Positions 8,986-17,858 of a DNA stretch of 62,092 bases are shown here, one piece after another. The number at the start of each line of letters is the position of its first letter. Position 1 is the first letter of the stretch. A program made the translations under genes and the position numbers. This DNA is from Verrucomicrobiota bacterium (GTDB lineage: Bacteria > Verrucomicrobiota > Verrucomicrobiia > Opitutales > Opitutaceae), in contig JAFEGO010000113.1 of the NCBI GenBank assembly GCA_018239845.1, forward strand, positions 1 to 62,092, read 5' to 3'. The notes beneath the pieces are model-generated. The model did not search any database. It saw nothing but the letters and a program-made list of their open reading frames with translations, and was not told the DNA's origin.

Positions 8986-10049
8986 AGCGCACCTCCTTTC
9001 TTCAGCGCCACGAGTTTGGCCTGAAACTGTCTTTCCCCATGTACGTCGCGTAATACCCCTGTGGCATCGAAGAGGTAAATCGTCCCGCTGGTGGAGAGAT
9101 GCAGTTGCTGTGCCCAAGGGCTTTGCATGCCGTCCGGACTGTAAACCTGCGACACAGCCAGCCCGAGTTTTCCGGCCTGTGCGGTGGCTGCGGCCGAGTC
9201 GTGATCGAGATTGATCCCAATCAGCGAAACCTGGTCGCCTGCACCATCCTTGAGCCAGCGGGCCATTTTCAGGCTGCGCTCATCGGCCATGGACCATGTG
9301 TAGATCACCACTGCTTTGCCGTGCGAGTCGCCCAGCGAATACGTGCGGCTTTCACCGAGCGGCAGGATCAATCCGGGCGCGGTGCCGACCAAGGCAAGCC
9401 GGTCCGCCAAGCGCCGCGCGGTGGCTTTGATTGCGGCAGGAGCGGCCGAATTGGCCACCTCCTGCGCGAGCGCGAAAGCATGGCTTGCATCTGACTGGTC
9501 GTCGGCCAGCGCAACCAGCGCCTGATAAGGTTCGGCCTGGTCAGGGAAATCAGCGATCATTTCCCGTGCCGATTGCTCGTAGGCGGCGAGGAGCGCTCCC
9601 CGGCCCAGGCCTGATCGGCCGTGCAAAGCCACTTCATTGGCCCGGGAGGCGACGACGTAGCGGTCGTAGGAGGGCAGTTTTGTGTCGCTTCGCACGGTGG
9701 CTACCAAAGTTGCGAGCCGCGTATCGAGACCGGAGGCGCCCAACTCAGTCGCCCGCATGAGGAGTAATGCCTCGATTTGCCGCGCAGCTGAGGCTTTTTC
9801 AGCGTCAGGGTGATCAGCATAAAAGCCTTTCATCCGGTCGGCGAGAGCGGTCAGCGCTGCGCGCGTGACCTGCTTGTCCTGATCGCTACGCGCTGGCAGC
9901 GAAGCCGAATCCGCCACCGCGGCATCGAGACGCGACCATTCATTTTGGACAGTCGCATCACTCGTTGCAACGGATGCTGAGTTCGGCGTAGCGCCAAACA
10001 GCGGTAAACCAATGGCCAGGGCCGAAAGGAGCAAATATGGGGATTTCAT
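8982..10049 (-). CDS. Exported thioredoxin-fold (TlpA-like) protein without CxxC
   Basis: A 355-residue protein starting at the ATG at 10049, where a signal peptide begins (MKSPYLLLSALAIGLPLFGA); the longer frame adds 45 residues of unlikely leader. Residues from about 40 to 230 are Ala-rich and helical, with no recognised motif. The C-terminal 120 residues look like a TlpA/AhpC-type thioredoxin fold: VVIYTWSMADERSLKMARWL, then a strand with IGINLD, then TIYLFDATGVLRDVHG. The position of the redox CxxC reads WSMADE, so a disulfide reductase function is unlikely. It is the first gene of the operon leading to the MBG and RHS proteins, and its stop overlaps the MBG start (GTGA). A chaperone or scaffold role for those exported proteins is conjecture. 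Confidence 0.7.
   Translation of the reverse strand: MKSPYLLLSALAIGLPLFGATPNSASVATSDATVQNEWSRLDAAVADSASLPARSDQDKQVTRAALTALADRMKGFYADHPDAEKASAARQIEALLLMRATELGASGLDTRLATLVATVRSDTKLPSYDRYVVASRANEVALHGRSGLGRGALLAAYEQSAREMIADFPDQAEPYQALVALADDQSDASHAFALAQEVANSAAPAAIKATARRLADRLALVGTAPGLILPLGESRTYSLGDSHGKAVVIYTWSMADERSLKMARWLKDGAGDQVSLIGINLDHDSAAATAQAGKLGLAVSQVYSPDGMQSPWAQQLHLSTSGTIYLFDATGVLRDVHGERQFQAKLVALKKGGAL
8991..8999 (-). promoter_or_regulatory. Strong Shine-Dalgarno sequence for the MBG gene
   Basis: The minus strand reads AAAGGAGGT, then 5 bases, then the GTG start at 8985. It lies within the last codons of the upstream thioredoxin-fold gene. It decides the start of the MBG protein and stands out because most genes here lack a clear ribosome binding site. 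Confidence 0.85.
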
Positions 10050-10186
10050 GAAGGGCGATGGGGAGTCAGTCGGACTAGCCGGTCTACATGGGCTGATCGG
10101 CCGGAAAGGTAGCAGGACGTGATGGGGCTTACGCTGGGAACAGCCGCAAAATGGCCGGGCATTTTCACCCGCCAAGATCGTCAACC

Positions 10187-10200
10187 CCGTAAATTTACGG
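10187..10200. promoter_or_regulatory. 14-bp perfect palindrome, candidate response-regulator operator
   Basis: CCGTAAATTTACGG is a perfect palindrome in the 263-bp gap between the divergent thioredoxin-fold gene and the response regulator gene, 113 bases upstream of the latter. An AT core with GC flanks and dyad symmetry fits a dimeric LuxR-type regulator. I infer that the adjacent regulator binds here. The rest of the gap shows no convincing promoter pair or gene. Confidence 0.5.
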
Positions 10201-10312
10201 AGTCTTTAGGGTGTATCGCTCTGAACCAGCCAGGGATTTGGCGCACGGGGCAAGTTGACACGGCAAGACACCCCATTTTTCTCAGTACATCTAACGCTAA
10301 CCCCGTCTATCC

Positions 10313-10960
10313 ATGCGCATAGCCATCGCCGAAGACATGATGATGGTCCGAGAATTCTACGAAAAGGTGTGCCGTGAGCACGGACATGAAGTCGTTACCA
10401 CGACACCAAATGTATCCGATATTGTAGCACTCTGCATCACACACCAGCCGGACATCCTTTTGCTCGACGTCAGGTTAGTCGGTGGCGATGGTCTGAATAC
10501 GATCCGCCCCCTGCGTAAAAACGTTCCCGCGATGAGAATTGTCGTCATCACGGCCCATTTGACTCCATATGTCATTCAGCGCCTTGCCCAGACACCTGTA
10601 GAAGGATTTATTGATCTCAAAACCCAGGCTCCCACAGCAATCGCTGAGACCCTGACGAACGTCGGCAATGGCAGGACGTGTTTCCCGCCCTACTTTCGGC
10701 AAGCCGTGCACCAGCAACGGCATGATTCCAGGCATTTCAGCAAGCTGCTTTCCGCACGCGAACAGACAGTTCTCGGCCTGATCGGACGAAGCATGTCCGA
10801 CGAAGAAATCGCACAGCAACTGAAGATCGCCCCGCGTACCGTCGCAGATCACCGGAGTAATCTACTGCACAAACTCCAACTCGCTAACACCTCAAAGCTG
10901 ATCGCTTATGCGATACAAGTAGGCATAGTAGCGCAGAACTTGATCGACCCGTTTATCTGA
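10313..10960 (+). CDS. Response regulator, REC plus LuxR-type HTH (NarL/FixJ family)
   Basis: A 215-residue DNA-binding response regulator. The receiver domain spans residues 1-120: acidic residues E7-D8, the phosphoacceptor D52 in DILLLDVRL, a conserved Thr in VVITAHL, and the Lys of GFIDLKTQ. A LuxR-type helix-turn-helix lies at about 145-205 (LSAREQTVLGLI, EEIAQQLKIAPRTVADHRSNLL). No sensor kinase gene is adjacent. It is transcribed away from the thioredoxin-MBG-RHS operon, so control of that operon and of itself through the palindrome at 10187 is plausible. It ends 28 bases from the converging comM gene. Confidence 0.92.
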   Translation: MRIAIAEDMMMVREFYEKVCREHGHEVVTTTPNVSDIVALCITHQPDILLLDVRLVGGDGLNTIRPLRKNVPAMRIVVITAHLTPYVIQRLAQTPVEGFIDLKTQAPTAIAETLTNVGNGRTCFPPYFRQAVHQQRHDSRHFSKLLSAREQTVLGLIGRSMSDEEIAQQLKIAPRTVADHRSNLLHKLQLANTSKLIAYAIQVGIVAQNLIDPFI

Positions 10961-10988
10961 GAACAAATATGCCAAGCCTTCACTCTGA

Positions 10989-12530
10989 TCAATAAAACAC
11001 AGCGCGATCCAGTGAGCGGTACTGGATGGCTTCGAGCAGGTGTGGAGCGGATATTTTTTCTTCGCCGGCGAGGTCGGCGATCGTGCGGGCCACTTTCAGG
11101 ATTCGGTCGTAGGCGCGGGCGGAGAGCTGAAGCTGCTCCATAGCCTGCTGCAGCAGGTCGCCGAGCGTGGAGTCGATCACGCAGTGCTTGCGAATCTGCG
11201 CGTGGGTCATACGGGCGTTGGCCGTGGTCTTCGATTGCGCGAACCGCGCTTGCTGCCGTGCGCGAGCCGCCTGGGTCCGGGTGCGGATAGCGGCGGAGCT
11301 TTCGCCGGGTTGCTCGCTGCGCAGTTCGGTGATGGAGAGCGCCGGGGCCTCGATATGGATGTCGATGCGGTCCAACAAGGGCCCGCTGATGCGGGCCCGG
11401 TAGCGCTGAATCTGCGTGGGCGTACACCGACATTCGTGTCGCGTATCCCCTAAATAACCACACGGGCACGGGTTCATGGCCGCAACCAAAGTGAAGGCAC
11501 TCGGGAGAGTGACCTTGCCGGCGCTGCGGGAGATCGTGACCTCGCCGTCCTCCAAAGGCTGGCGCAATACCTCGAGGGCGGAGCGCTTGAACTCCGGCAA
11601 TTCGTCGAGGAAGAGCACGCCGTGGTGCGCCAGGGAGATTTCGCCCGGGCCGGGAATGGTACCGCCGCCGAGCAGGCCGACGTCGGAAATCGTGTGGTGT
11701 GGGCCGCGAAACGGCCGCGCGCCCCACGCCATCTCCCCGCTGATGGTGCGGCCCGCGGCGGAGTGGATACTCAGGATCTCCAACTGCTCGTCTAGCGTGG
11801 GCGCCGGGATGATCGTGGGCACGCGCTTGGCGACCATGGATTTGCCCGCGCCGGGCGGGCCGATCATGAGGACGTTATGCGCGCCCGCCACCGCGACCTC
11901 AATGGCGCGGCGCAGGGCGTGCTGGCCCTTGATCTCGGAAAAATCCGCGGCGCCCTCGGCCGGCTGGGCCGGGGAAGACAGACGGTCGCGGGCGGGCACC
12001 GCCCGGGGCAGCACGATCTCGCCGCTGAGAAACTTCGCGGCCCGGGAGAGCGAATCCACCGCGTGCACCTCGACGCCATCGACAAACGCCGCCTCCTCGG
12101 CGGAGATGGCCGGGAGCAACAGGCCGCGTTTGCCGAGCGACCGAGCCAGACGCGCCATCGCGAGCGCGCCGCGGACGGGACGCGTCGCGCCGGAGAGGCT
12201 GAGTTCGCCGGCGATGAACCATTCATCAAGCCGCTCGGCCTTGAGCTGTCCGCTGGCCGCGAGGATGCCCAGCGCGATCGGCAGGTCGTAAAACGGACCC
12301 TCCTTGCGCAGGTTGCCCGGCGCGAGGTTGATCGTCGTGCGCGTGCGCGGCGGCTTGTAGCCGCTGTTGCTCAACGCAGAATAGACGCGGTCGCCGGACT
12401 CCTTCACCGCGGCATCCGGCAGGCCCACCAGAATGAGGTCGGGGTCTCCGGCCTCGTTGGTGTTCACCTCGACGTGAACGAGCGCGGCGTCGATGCCTTG
12501 GAGTGCGGCGGAGGCGAGCGTGGCCAGCAT
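10989..12530 (-). CDS. comM: YifB/ComM family AAA+ ATPase (Mg-chelatase-like)
   Basis: A 513-residue protein of the usual family length. The N-terminal ChlI-type domain (residues 1-170) begins [18 protein letters not shown]. The AAA+ core has Walker A GPPGAGKS at 224-231 and Walker B GVLFLDEL at about 304-311. A cysteine cluster, [15 protein letters not shown] (355-369), is the expected zinc-binding insert, and the C-terminal lid contains [17 protein letters not shown]. ComM is a hexameric helicase promoting branch migration during integration of DNA taken up by transformation. The pilT gene nearby would be compatible with natural competence, but no other competence gene is in the window. The gene lies 15 bases after the HD-domain gene on the same strand. 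Confidence 0.93.
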   Translation of the reverse strand: MLATLASAALQGIDAALVHVEVNTNEAGDPDLILVGLPDAAVKESGDRVYSALSNSGYKPPRTRTTINLAPGNLRKEGPFYDLPIALGILAASGQLKAERLDEWFIAGELSLSGATRPVRGALAMARLARSLGKRGLLLPAISAEEAAFVDGVEVHAVDSLSRAAKFLSGEIVLPRAVPARDRLSSPAQPAEGAADFSEIKGQHALRRAIEVAVAGAHNVLMIGPPGAGKSMVAKRVPTIIPAPTLDEQLEILSIHSAAGRTISGEMAWGARPFRGPHHTISDVGLLGGGTIPGPGEISLAHHGVLFLDELPEFKRSALEVLRQPLEDGEVTISRSAGKVTLPSAFTLVAAMNPCPCGYLGDTRHECRCTPTQIQRYRARISGPLLDRIDIHIEAPALSITELRSEQPGESSAAIRTRTQAARARQQARFAQSKTTANARMTHAQIRKHCVIDSTLGDLLQQAMEQLQLSARAYDRILKVARTIADLAGEEKISAPHLLEAIQYRSLDRAVFY

Positions 12531-12545
12531 GGGACGGGGGCGCGC

Positions 12546-13409
12546 TCAGCGCGTCACAGGCCCAGACTCAACCAAGCGGCGCTCGATGAGAGCGATGTTG
12601 CGTTCGACCGCCTGCACGTACGCGTTACTGCCATTCGGATACGGTGCGGCGAGGTAGCGGTAAACACCAGCGAAATCCTTTTCCAGCTTCGGCAGGACGA
12701 TGTGCGTCCAGAACTTCGGCGTCTTTTTGACAAGGTCCTGCGCGGACTTGAACAGGCGCTTTTCCACCGGGACGTGCACGAAATTATCCGACTCCTCGAA
12801 CTCGTGGTAAAGAATCTCCAGTTCGTCGGGGTAATCCGCTGCGGCCATCTGCCCGAGGTAGTCGGCGCTGGCGATGGCACAGCCGATGAAGCGCTCGATG
12901 GGTTCGCGGAAATAGAGGCGGCTGATCTCCTTCGTCGGTCCGGTGCAGCTGATCGCGCCGAGCACGCCCGCGATCTCCCCCTCGCTCACGCCGAGCGTGG
13001 GCAGATAAGAGGCCGCGAAGGCGCAGCTGCGCAGCACGTGGCAGAAGGTGTACTTGGCCCCCGTCCCTTCGCGGTCGGAGCGCAGGCGCAGGTAACCGGC
13101 GTCGTGCAGCAGCACGCCCGCCATGCCGAGCTCGAAGTACCGCGCGGTCAGCGGCGGGTTCGCCCCGGACTTTTGGTAGCCTTCGAAAAGCAACGCGAGA
13201 CAGACGGTCGCCTGCAGCGTGTGCTCAAGATCGTGGTAGCGGATGTCGATGGCCGCGTAGTCCGGATGCCCGCCTTGGAACAGCTCGTCGATGTCGCGGA
13301 AGAGCGTGTCGAGCAGCTGCGGTTGGCCACCGGGGAAAATCGTCGAAAACGTCTCCCGCACAAACCGCGCCGTCGCTGTGGCACTCTTGGTATCGACCGG
13401 CGGAAACAT
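12546..13409 (-). CDS. HD-domain phosphohydrolase, function unknown
   Basis: A 287-residue protein; the ATG at 13409 is preferred because longer readings run into the divergent coaE gene. Metal-binding HD motifs are visible: HDLEH at residues 59-63 and LLHDAGYL with H102-D103, as in HD-type phosphodiesterases and phosphohydrolases. The spacing, with HDLEHT first and HDAGY about 40 residues later, resembles cyclic-nucleotide phosphodiesterase folds more than RelA/SpoT. No signal peptide or membrane segment is seen, so it should be cytosolic. The substrate cannot be named. It heads a two-gene unit with comM. Confidence 0.72.
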   Translation of the reverse strand: MFPPVDTKSATATARFVRETFSTIFPGGQPQLLDTLFRDIDELFQGGHPDYAAIDIRYHDLEHTLQATVCLALLFEGYQKSGANPPLTARYFELGMAGVLLHDAGYLRLRSDREGTGAKYTFCHVLRSCAFAASYLPTLGVSEGEIAGVLGAISCTGPTKEISRLYFREPIERFIGCAIASADYLGQMAAADYPDELEILYHEFEESDNFVHVPVEKRLFKSAQDLVKKTPKFWTHIVLPKLEKDFAGVYRYLAAPYPNGSNAYVQAVERNIALIERRLVESGPVTR

Positions 13410-13517
13410 GGGGGTGAAAAAATGGACCCCCGAAAAAGGGGAACTCGAAGTGGACTTGTCGTGATTAAGTATTTGCGAATGTGCTGCGCAAGCGGAATCA
13501 TGGTGGAAAACACCCAT

Positions 13518-14102
13518 ATGAAGATCGGCATCACCGGAGGCGTAGGCTGCGGCAAGAGTACGGCAGCCGGGATGTTTGAGCTGCGTGGTTTCCGCCGGCT
13601 GGACTCCGACCGATTTGTGCGCGACAACGTGCTGACCCGCAGCGACATCAAGGCGGCCATCCAGCATCGGTTTGGCCCTGATGTGCTGGCCGCCGACGGC
13701 GCCGTGGACCGGACCCGCTTGGCCGCCCGAGTATTTACCGACGAGGCTGCCTTGCGCTGGCTGGAGGAGCTGACGCATCCCGTTTTGTTTACACTGTGGC
13801 GCGAGGCCTTCGCGGCCGAGCCCCAGACCCAGTGGGCCGTGGAGGTGCCGCTGCTCTTCGAGAAGAAGTTGGAAAATTGGTTTGATTTCACCGTGTGCGT
13901 CGCGTGTTCTCCGACTCTTCAACTCGCCCGACTGGAGCAACGCGGAATGCCTCGCGTGCTCGCCGAGCAAAGAATTTCCCAGCAATTGCCATTGGCGCAA
14001 AAGATTGAGCAGGCCGATTTTGTCCTGTGGAACGAAGGCTCCGCCGAATTCCTCCAAGAACAGGTCGACCAGCTCATCGCTTCGCTGACGGTGGTCCGCT
14101 GA
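13518..14102 (+). CDS. coaE: Dephospho-CoA kinase
   Basis: A 194-residue cytosolic kinase for the last step of coenzyme A synthesis, phosphorylating the 3'-OH of dephospho-CoA with ATP. The P-loop is GGVGCGKST at residues 7-15, directly after the start MKIGIT. Other family signatures are FRRLDSDRFVRD, HPVLF, VEVPLLFEKK and the lid-region pattern RLEQRGM. The ATG at 13518 gives the canonical N-terminus; an ATG at 13500 would add six residues. It is divergent from the HD gene and lies 62 bases before rho on the same strand. Confidence 0.95.
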   Translation: MKIGITGGVGCGKSTAAGMFELRGFRRLDSDRFVRDNVLTRSDIKAAIQHRFGPDVLAADGAVDRTRLAARVFTDEAALRWLEELTHPVLFTLWREAFAAEPQTQWAVEVPLLFEKKLENWFDFTVCVACSPTLQLARLEQRGMPRVLAEQRISQQLPLAQKIEQADFVLWNEGSAEFLQEQVDQLIASLTVVR

Positions 14103-14164
14103 AATTCCCCTCCCCGGCGCCCGGGCACCCCCGGCTTCAGCTTTTAACTTTCGCTTTTCCCATC

Positions 14165-16177
14165 ATGGAACTCCCTCCCAAGAACGACTCCGCGTCGTCC
14201 TCCGCCAAGCCCGACTCCGAGGCTCCGGCCAAGAAAACCACGCGCACGCGCAAGACTGCGACCGCGACCAAGCCCAAGGCTGCGAAGAAAACGAAGGCCG
14301 CCGCCGCTTCCGAGCAGGTCGAGATGCCGCTCGCCGAATCGCCCCGCCCCGCCCCGGCCCCCGAGCCCGTCCGCGCGCCTGAGCCGCCTCCGGCGCCTGT
14401 CGTCGAGCGCCGTCAGGAGCCCGAGGCCCGCGCCGAGCGCACCGAGAGTGCACCCGAGCCGCGCGAAACGTTTACGCCTTCCGCCGCCGCTTCCGATTCC
14501 GCCGCGCCTGCTCCGTCTCAGTCGCAGGGCGACCACGATCAGCGCGATCAATCCGACCAGCGCTCCGATCAAGGCGGCAGCGACGATCGCCCTCAGCATC
14601 ACCAAGGCCAGCATGGCCAGCACGGACATCAAGGCGGCCATCAGGGCGGTAACCAAGGCAACTGGCAGGACCGCGGCAATGGCAACGATTGGAAGCGCAA
14701 CAAACGCAAGCGCGGCCGCCACGGCGGCGGCAACTGGCAACCCGGCGGTGGCAATGGTGGCGGTCAGCACGGCCACAACCAGCACCGTGAGCAGCTGCCC
14801 CCGCAAGCCCCGCCCCCGAGCAACGCCCCGGTGTTCGGCGACCTGCCCAATCCCTCCCGCTTCGCCGACCTCGGCGCCCTCGCGGCCGTGGCCACGGAGA
14901 TTTCTTCCGGCGGCGGCGACCCCGTGAAGCTCAACGAAATCTACGCCCTCACCCTCGCCGAGCTCACCGCCTACGCGCGGCGTACCGGCATCGCCTTCGA
15001 GGGCGCGCCCAACCGCCGCCAGCTCCTGCCGCTGATCCTCAGCGCCGCCGCCGAGGCCAAACGCCCGATCCTGGACCGCGGCTACATCGACCAGAACGAC
15101 CGCGGCTACTTCATCGTCCACGAGCACGCCAACTACCGGTTGTATCCGGAGGACGCCTACCTCCCCGAGCCGCTGGTCCGCAGCCTCGGCCTCAAGCGCG
15201 GCCACCAGGTCGAGGTTCTTGTGCAGGCTCCCCTCCCCGGCGAACGCTGCCCGTCCGTCGTCCGCGTCGACCGCGCCATGAATCTCGCGCCCGACGAGAT
15301 TTCCAAGATCACGCCTTTCGAGGAACTCGTCCCCTACTACCCGCTGCAGCGCATTCTCCTCGAAGCGCCCGAGATCCAGAAGGACGTCTCGATGCGCGCC
15401 GTGGATATCCTCACGCCCATCGGTTTCGGCCAGCGCGCCCTGATCGTCGCGCCGCCGCGCACCGGCAAAACGGTGCTGCTGCAGAACATCGCCAACTCCA
15501 TCACCGAAAACAGCCCGCACGCGAAGCTGATCCTCCTGCTGATCGACGAGCGTCCGGAAGAGGTCACCGATTTTCGCCGCCACACCAAGGGCGAGGTCGT
15601 CTCCTCCACCTTCGACGAGACGCCCGAGAGCCATGTGCATTGCGCCGAGATGGTGATTGAGAAGGCCCGTCGCCTCGTGGAGCACGGCGAGCATGTCATC
15701 ATCCTCCTCGATTCCATCACGCGTCTCGCCCGCGCCTACAACGCCCTCGCCGGCAACGGCGGCAAGACGATGTCCGGCGGTCTCGAGTCCAACGCCCTGC
15801 AGAAACCCAAGCGCTTCTTCGGGTCCGCCCGCAATATCGAGGGCGGCGGCAGCCTCACGATCATCGCCAGCGCTCTGATCGACACTGGCAGCCGCATGGA
15901 CGAAATCATCTTCGAGGAGTTCAAGGGCACGGGCAACTGCGAGCTTCATCTCGACCGCGGTCTCGTCGAGCGCCGCATCTTCCCCGCGATCAACATCGAC
16001 CGCTCCGGCACCCGCAAGGAGGAGCTCATCTACCATCCCGAGGAGCTCCAGCGCATCTATGGCCTCCGTCGCGCGATGCAGGGTCTCGGCCCGATCGAGT
16101 CGATGGAGATGCTCATCACCCGGCTCCGGAAGACGAAGTCCAACGCCGAGTTCCTCATGGGCTTGAGTCGCACCTGA
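14165..16177 (+). CDS. rho: Transcription termination factor Rho with long disordered N-terminal extension
   Basis: A 670-residue Rho, against about 420 in E. coli. Residues 1 to about 220 are low complexity: first Lys/Ala/Pro/Glu-rich with basic clusters, then a Gln/His/Gly/Asn/Asp-rich part, then [14 protein letters not shown]. The conserved protein starts near residue 222: a Rho_N helical domain ([15 protein letters not shown]), the RNA-binding cold-shock-like fold, and the RecA-type ATPase with P-loop APPRTGKT at 429-436, followed by [14 protein letters not shown] and ITRLARAYN. Rho is a hexameric RNA translocase that ends transcription. The extension may add RNA affinity or promote condensation, as proposed for other Rho proteins with such insertions. 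It sits between coaE and pilT. Confidence 0.96.
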   Translation: MELPPKNDSASSSAKPDSEAPAKKTTRTRKTATATKPKAAKKTKAAAASEQVEMPLAESPRPAPAPEPVRAPEPPPAPVVERRQEPEARAERTESAPEPRETFTPSAAASDSAAPAPSQSQGDHDQRDQSDQRSDQGGSDDRPQHHQGQHGQHGHQGGHQGGNQGNWQDRGNGNDWKRNKRKRGRHGGGNWQPGGGNGGGQHGHNQHREQLPPQAPPPSNAPVFGDLPNPSRFADLGALAAVATEISSGGGDPVKLNEIYALTLAELTAYARRTGIAFEGAPNRRQLLPLILSAAAEAKRPILDRGYIDQNDRGYFIVHEHANYRLYPEDAYLPEPLVRSLGLKRGHQVEVLVQAPLPGERCPSVVRVDRAMNLAPDEISKITPFEELVPYYPLQRILLEAPEIQKDVSMRAVDILTPIGFGQRALIVAPPRTGKTVLLQNIANSITENSPHAKLILLLIDERPEEVTDFRRHTKGEVVSSTFDETPESHVHCAEMVIEKARRLVEHGEHVIILLDSITRLARAYNALAGNGGKTMSGGLESNALQKPKRFFGSARNIEGGGSLTIIASALIDTGSRMDEIIFEEFKGTGNCELHLDRGLVERRIFPAINIDRSGTRKEELIYHPEELQRIYGLRRAMQGLGPIESMEMLITRLRKTKSNAEFLMGLSRT

Positions 16178-16213
16178 TCCCCTCCCGCTTCAACCACCGT
16201 CCCGCCGCCCACC

Positions 16214-17296
16214 ATGAGCTATGAAATGAACGAACTGCTCGACCTCGTGGTCGAGCAAAACGCGTCGGATCTTCATCTCCAGGTGGGCCAGCCGCCGACC
16301 TTGCGTCTCAGCGGCAGCATGACGCCCATCGACGGCCCCAACCTCACGCCGTCCGACACGGAGAAACTCATGCTGTCGATCACGCCCGACAGCCACATCA
16401 GCAATGTGAAGCTCAACGGCGGCTCCGACTTCGGCTTCGCGTTTGGCGAGAAGGCGCGCTTCCGCGTCTCTGTGCTCAAGGCCAAGGGCAACTACGGCAT
16501 GGTGCTCCGCCAGATTCCGTACAAGATGTTCGGTCTGCGCGACATCGGCCTGCCCGACAAAATCCGCGAGCTCCTCTACCGTCCGCGCGGCCTCATCCTC
16601 GTCACCGGCCCGACCGGCTCCGGCAAATCGACGACCCTCGCGTCGATGATCAACTACGTGAACGAGAACCGCGACGGTCACATCATCACCATCGAGGACC
16701 CGATCGAGTATTATCACAACCACAAGCGCTGCGTCGTCACCCAGCGCGAGATCGGCTCCGATGTGCCGAGCTTCGCCGAGGCCATCCGCCGCGCGCTCCG
16801 ACAGGACCCCGACATCATCCTCGTCGGTGAAATGCGCGACCTCGAGACGATCGAGGCCGCCATCAGCGCCGCCGAGACGGGTCACCTGGTCTTCGGCACG
16901 CTGCACACCAACAGCGCCGCCAAGACCATCGACCGCATCGTCGATGCCTTCCCGGCCAACATGAAGGACATGATCCGCACGCAGCTGGCGTCTTCCGTGC
17001 AGGCGGTCATCTCCCAGGTGCTCTGCAAGAAGAACGGCGGCGGCCGCATCGCGGGCTACGAGATCATGGTCACCACGACCTCCATCGCGTCGCTCATCCG
17101 CGAAAACAAGACCTTCCGCATCCCTTCCGACATCCAGACCGGCGCGAACCTTGGTATGATTACAATGGATACTCATCTCATGAGCCTCTATAATCGCGAG
17201 CTCATCAGTGCCGACGAGTGCGTGGAAAAGGCCCAGGACCCCACCGTCATGCGCGAAAAGCTCGTCGGCATGGGCGCCAAGCTGAAGGAGCTGTAA
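16214..17296 (+). CDS. pilT: Type IV pilus retraction ATPase PilT
   Basis: A 360-residue secretion-superfamily ATPase of normal PilT length. It shows the N-terminal motif [12 protein letters not shown], Walker [10 protein letters not shown] at 132-140, the Asp-box/Walker B region [14 protein letters not shown], the His-box [11 protein letters not shown], and an [15 protein letters not shown] segment matching the AIRNLIRE retraction motif. It powers pilus depolymerisation in twitching motility and DNA uptake. No other pilus gene is in the window. It follows rho by 36 bases, and no strong plus-strand terminator was found between coaE and pilT, so co-transcription is possible. Confidence 0.95.
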   Translation: MSYEMNELLDLVVEQNASDLHLQVGQPPTLRLSGSMTPIDGPNLTPSDTEKLMLSITPDSHISNVKLNGGSDFGFAFGEKARFRVSVLKAKGNYGMVLRQIPYKMFGLRDIGLPDKIRELLYRPRGLILVTGPTGSGKSTTLASMINYVNENRDGHIITIEDPIEYYHNHKRCVVTQREIGSDVPSFAEAIRRALRQDPDIILVGEMRDLETIEAAISAAETGHLVFGTLHTNSAAKTIDRIVDAFPANMKDMIRTQLASSVQAVISQVLCKKNGGGRIAGYEIMVTTTSIASLIRENKTFRIPSDIQTGANLGMITMDTHLMSLYNRELISADECVEKAQDPTVMREKLVGMGAKLKEL

Positions 17297-17300
17297 GTCA

Positions 17301-17367
17301 GGGCGTAAAAAAAGGCAGCCCGGCCGGAGCCAAGCTGCCTTAAATACTGTGGGCGGGCTTTACGCCC
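17301..17367. repeat. Nested inverted repeats between pilT and ndk
   Basis: GGGCGTAAA at 17301-17309 is complementary to TTTACGCCC at 17359-17367, enclosing the ndk terminator hairpin. The right part also forms a small hairpin of its own, CGGGC-tttac-GCCCG. The structure fills the whole 81-bp convergent gap and could end transcription from both sides. Confidence 0.6.
17307..17340 (-). terminator. Rho-independent terminator of ndk
   Basis: On the minus strand a 7-bp stem, AGGCAGC with GCTGCCT (17313-17319 and 17334-17340), closes a GC-rich 14-base loop and is followed by seven T residues. It lies 37 bases after the ndk stop. On the plus strand the same hairpin lacks a T-run. Confidence 0.85.
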
Positions 17368-17377
17368 GACACCCAAA

Positions 17378-17794
17378 TTAGCCGTAAATCTCGTCGGCCT
17401 TGAAGAAGCGCTTCAGCTCGATCTGGGCGTTCTCGTCGCTGTCGGAGGCGTGGACGACGTTCTTCATCATCTCGGTGCCGAAGTCGCCGCGGATCGTGCC
17501 CTTGGCGGCCTTGCGGGAGTCGGTCGGCCCGAGAAGATCGCGGACCTTGGCGACGATGTTGTCACCGCGGAGCGCCATGACGATCACCGGACGGGAGCTC
17601 ATGAACTGCTCGATCTCAGGATAGAAGGGCTTGCTGGCCACGTGGGCGTAGTGCTCGCGGAGAACTTCCGGCGAAAGACGGATCATTTTGCAGCCCACCA
17701 CGTCGAATCCGGCGGACTCGAAACGGCTGAGGACCGCGCCAACGACGCGTTTTTCCATGCAATCAGGCTTATAGATGACGAAGGTTTTCTGCAT
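17378..17794 (-). CDS. ndk: Nucleoside diphosphate kinase
   Basis: A 138-residue enzyme of standard length that transfers phosphate between nucleoside triphosphates and diphosphates through a phosphohistidine. The catalytic H115 is in the signature NVVHASDS; the N-terminus MQKTFVIYKPDCM matches the family TFxxIKPD start, and GDFGTE is present. It is cytosolic. It is followed by a clear intrinsic terminator, and 64 bases separate its start from the end of the upstream epimerase gene. Confidence 0.97.
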   Translation of the reverse strand: MQKTFVIYKPDCMEKRVVGAVLSRFESAGFDVVGCKMIRLSPEVLREHYAHVASKPFYPEIEQFMSSRPVIVMALRGDNIVAKVRDLLGPTDSRKAAKGTIRGDFGTEMMKNVVHASDSDENAQIELKRFFKADEIYG

Positions 17795-17858
17795 ATAAAA
17801 GGTATAACTTACAGGTTACACCGACACTTGAGAAGCCTAGATTTTGGCTATCCGCGGG

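Noticed and set aside
10255..10291. TTGACA upstream of the response regulator as a -35 element
   Set aside because: No acceptable -10 hexamer lies 16-19 bases downstream; the nearest TACATC is 25 bases away.
11877..13517. Long in-frame extension upstream of coaE
   Set aside because: It lies antisense to comM and the HD gene; the P-loop of CoaE begins six residues after the ATG at 13518.
14144..16036. 630-codon minus-strand frame opposite rho
   Set aside because: Val/Glu/Asp-rich shadow of a GC-rich gene; the plus strand encodes a clear Rho.
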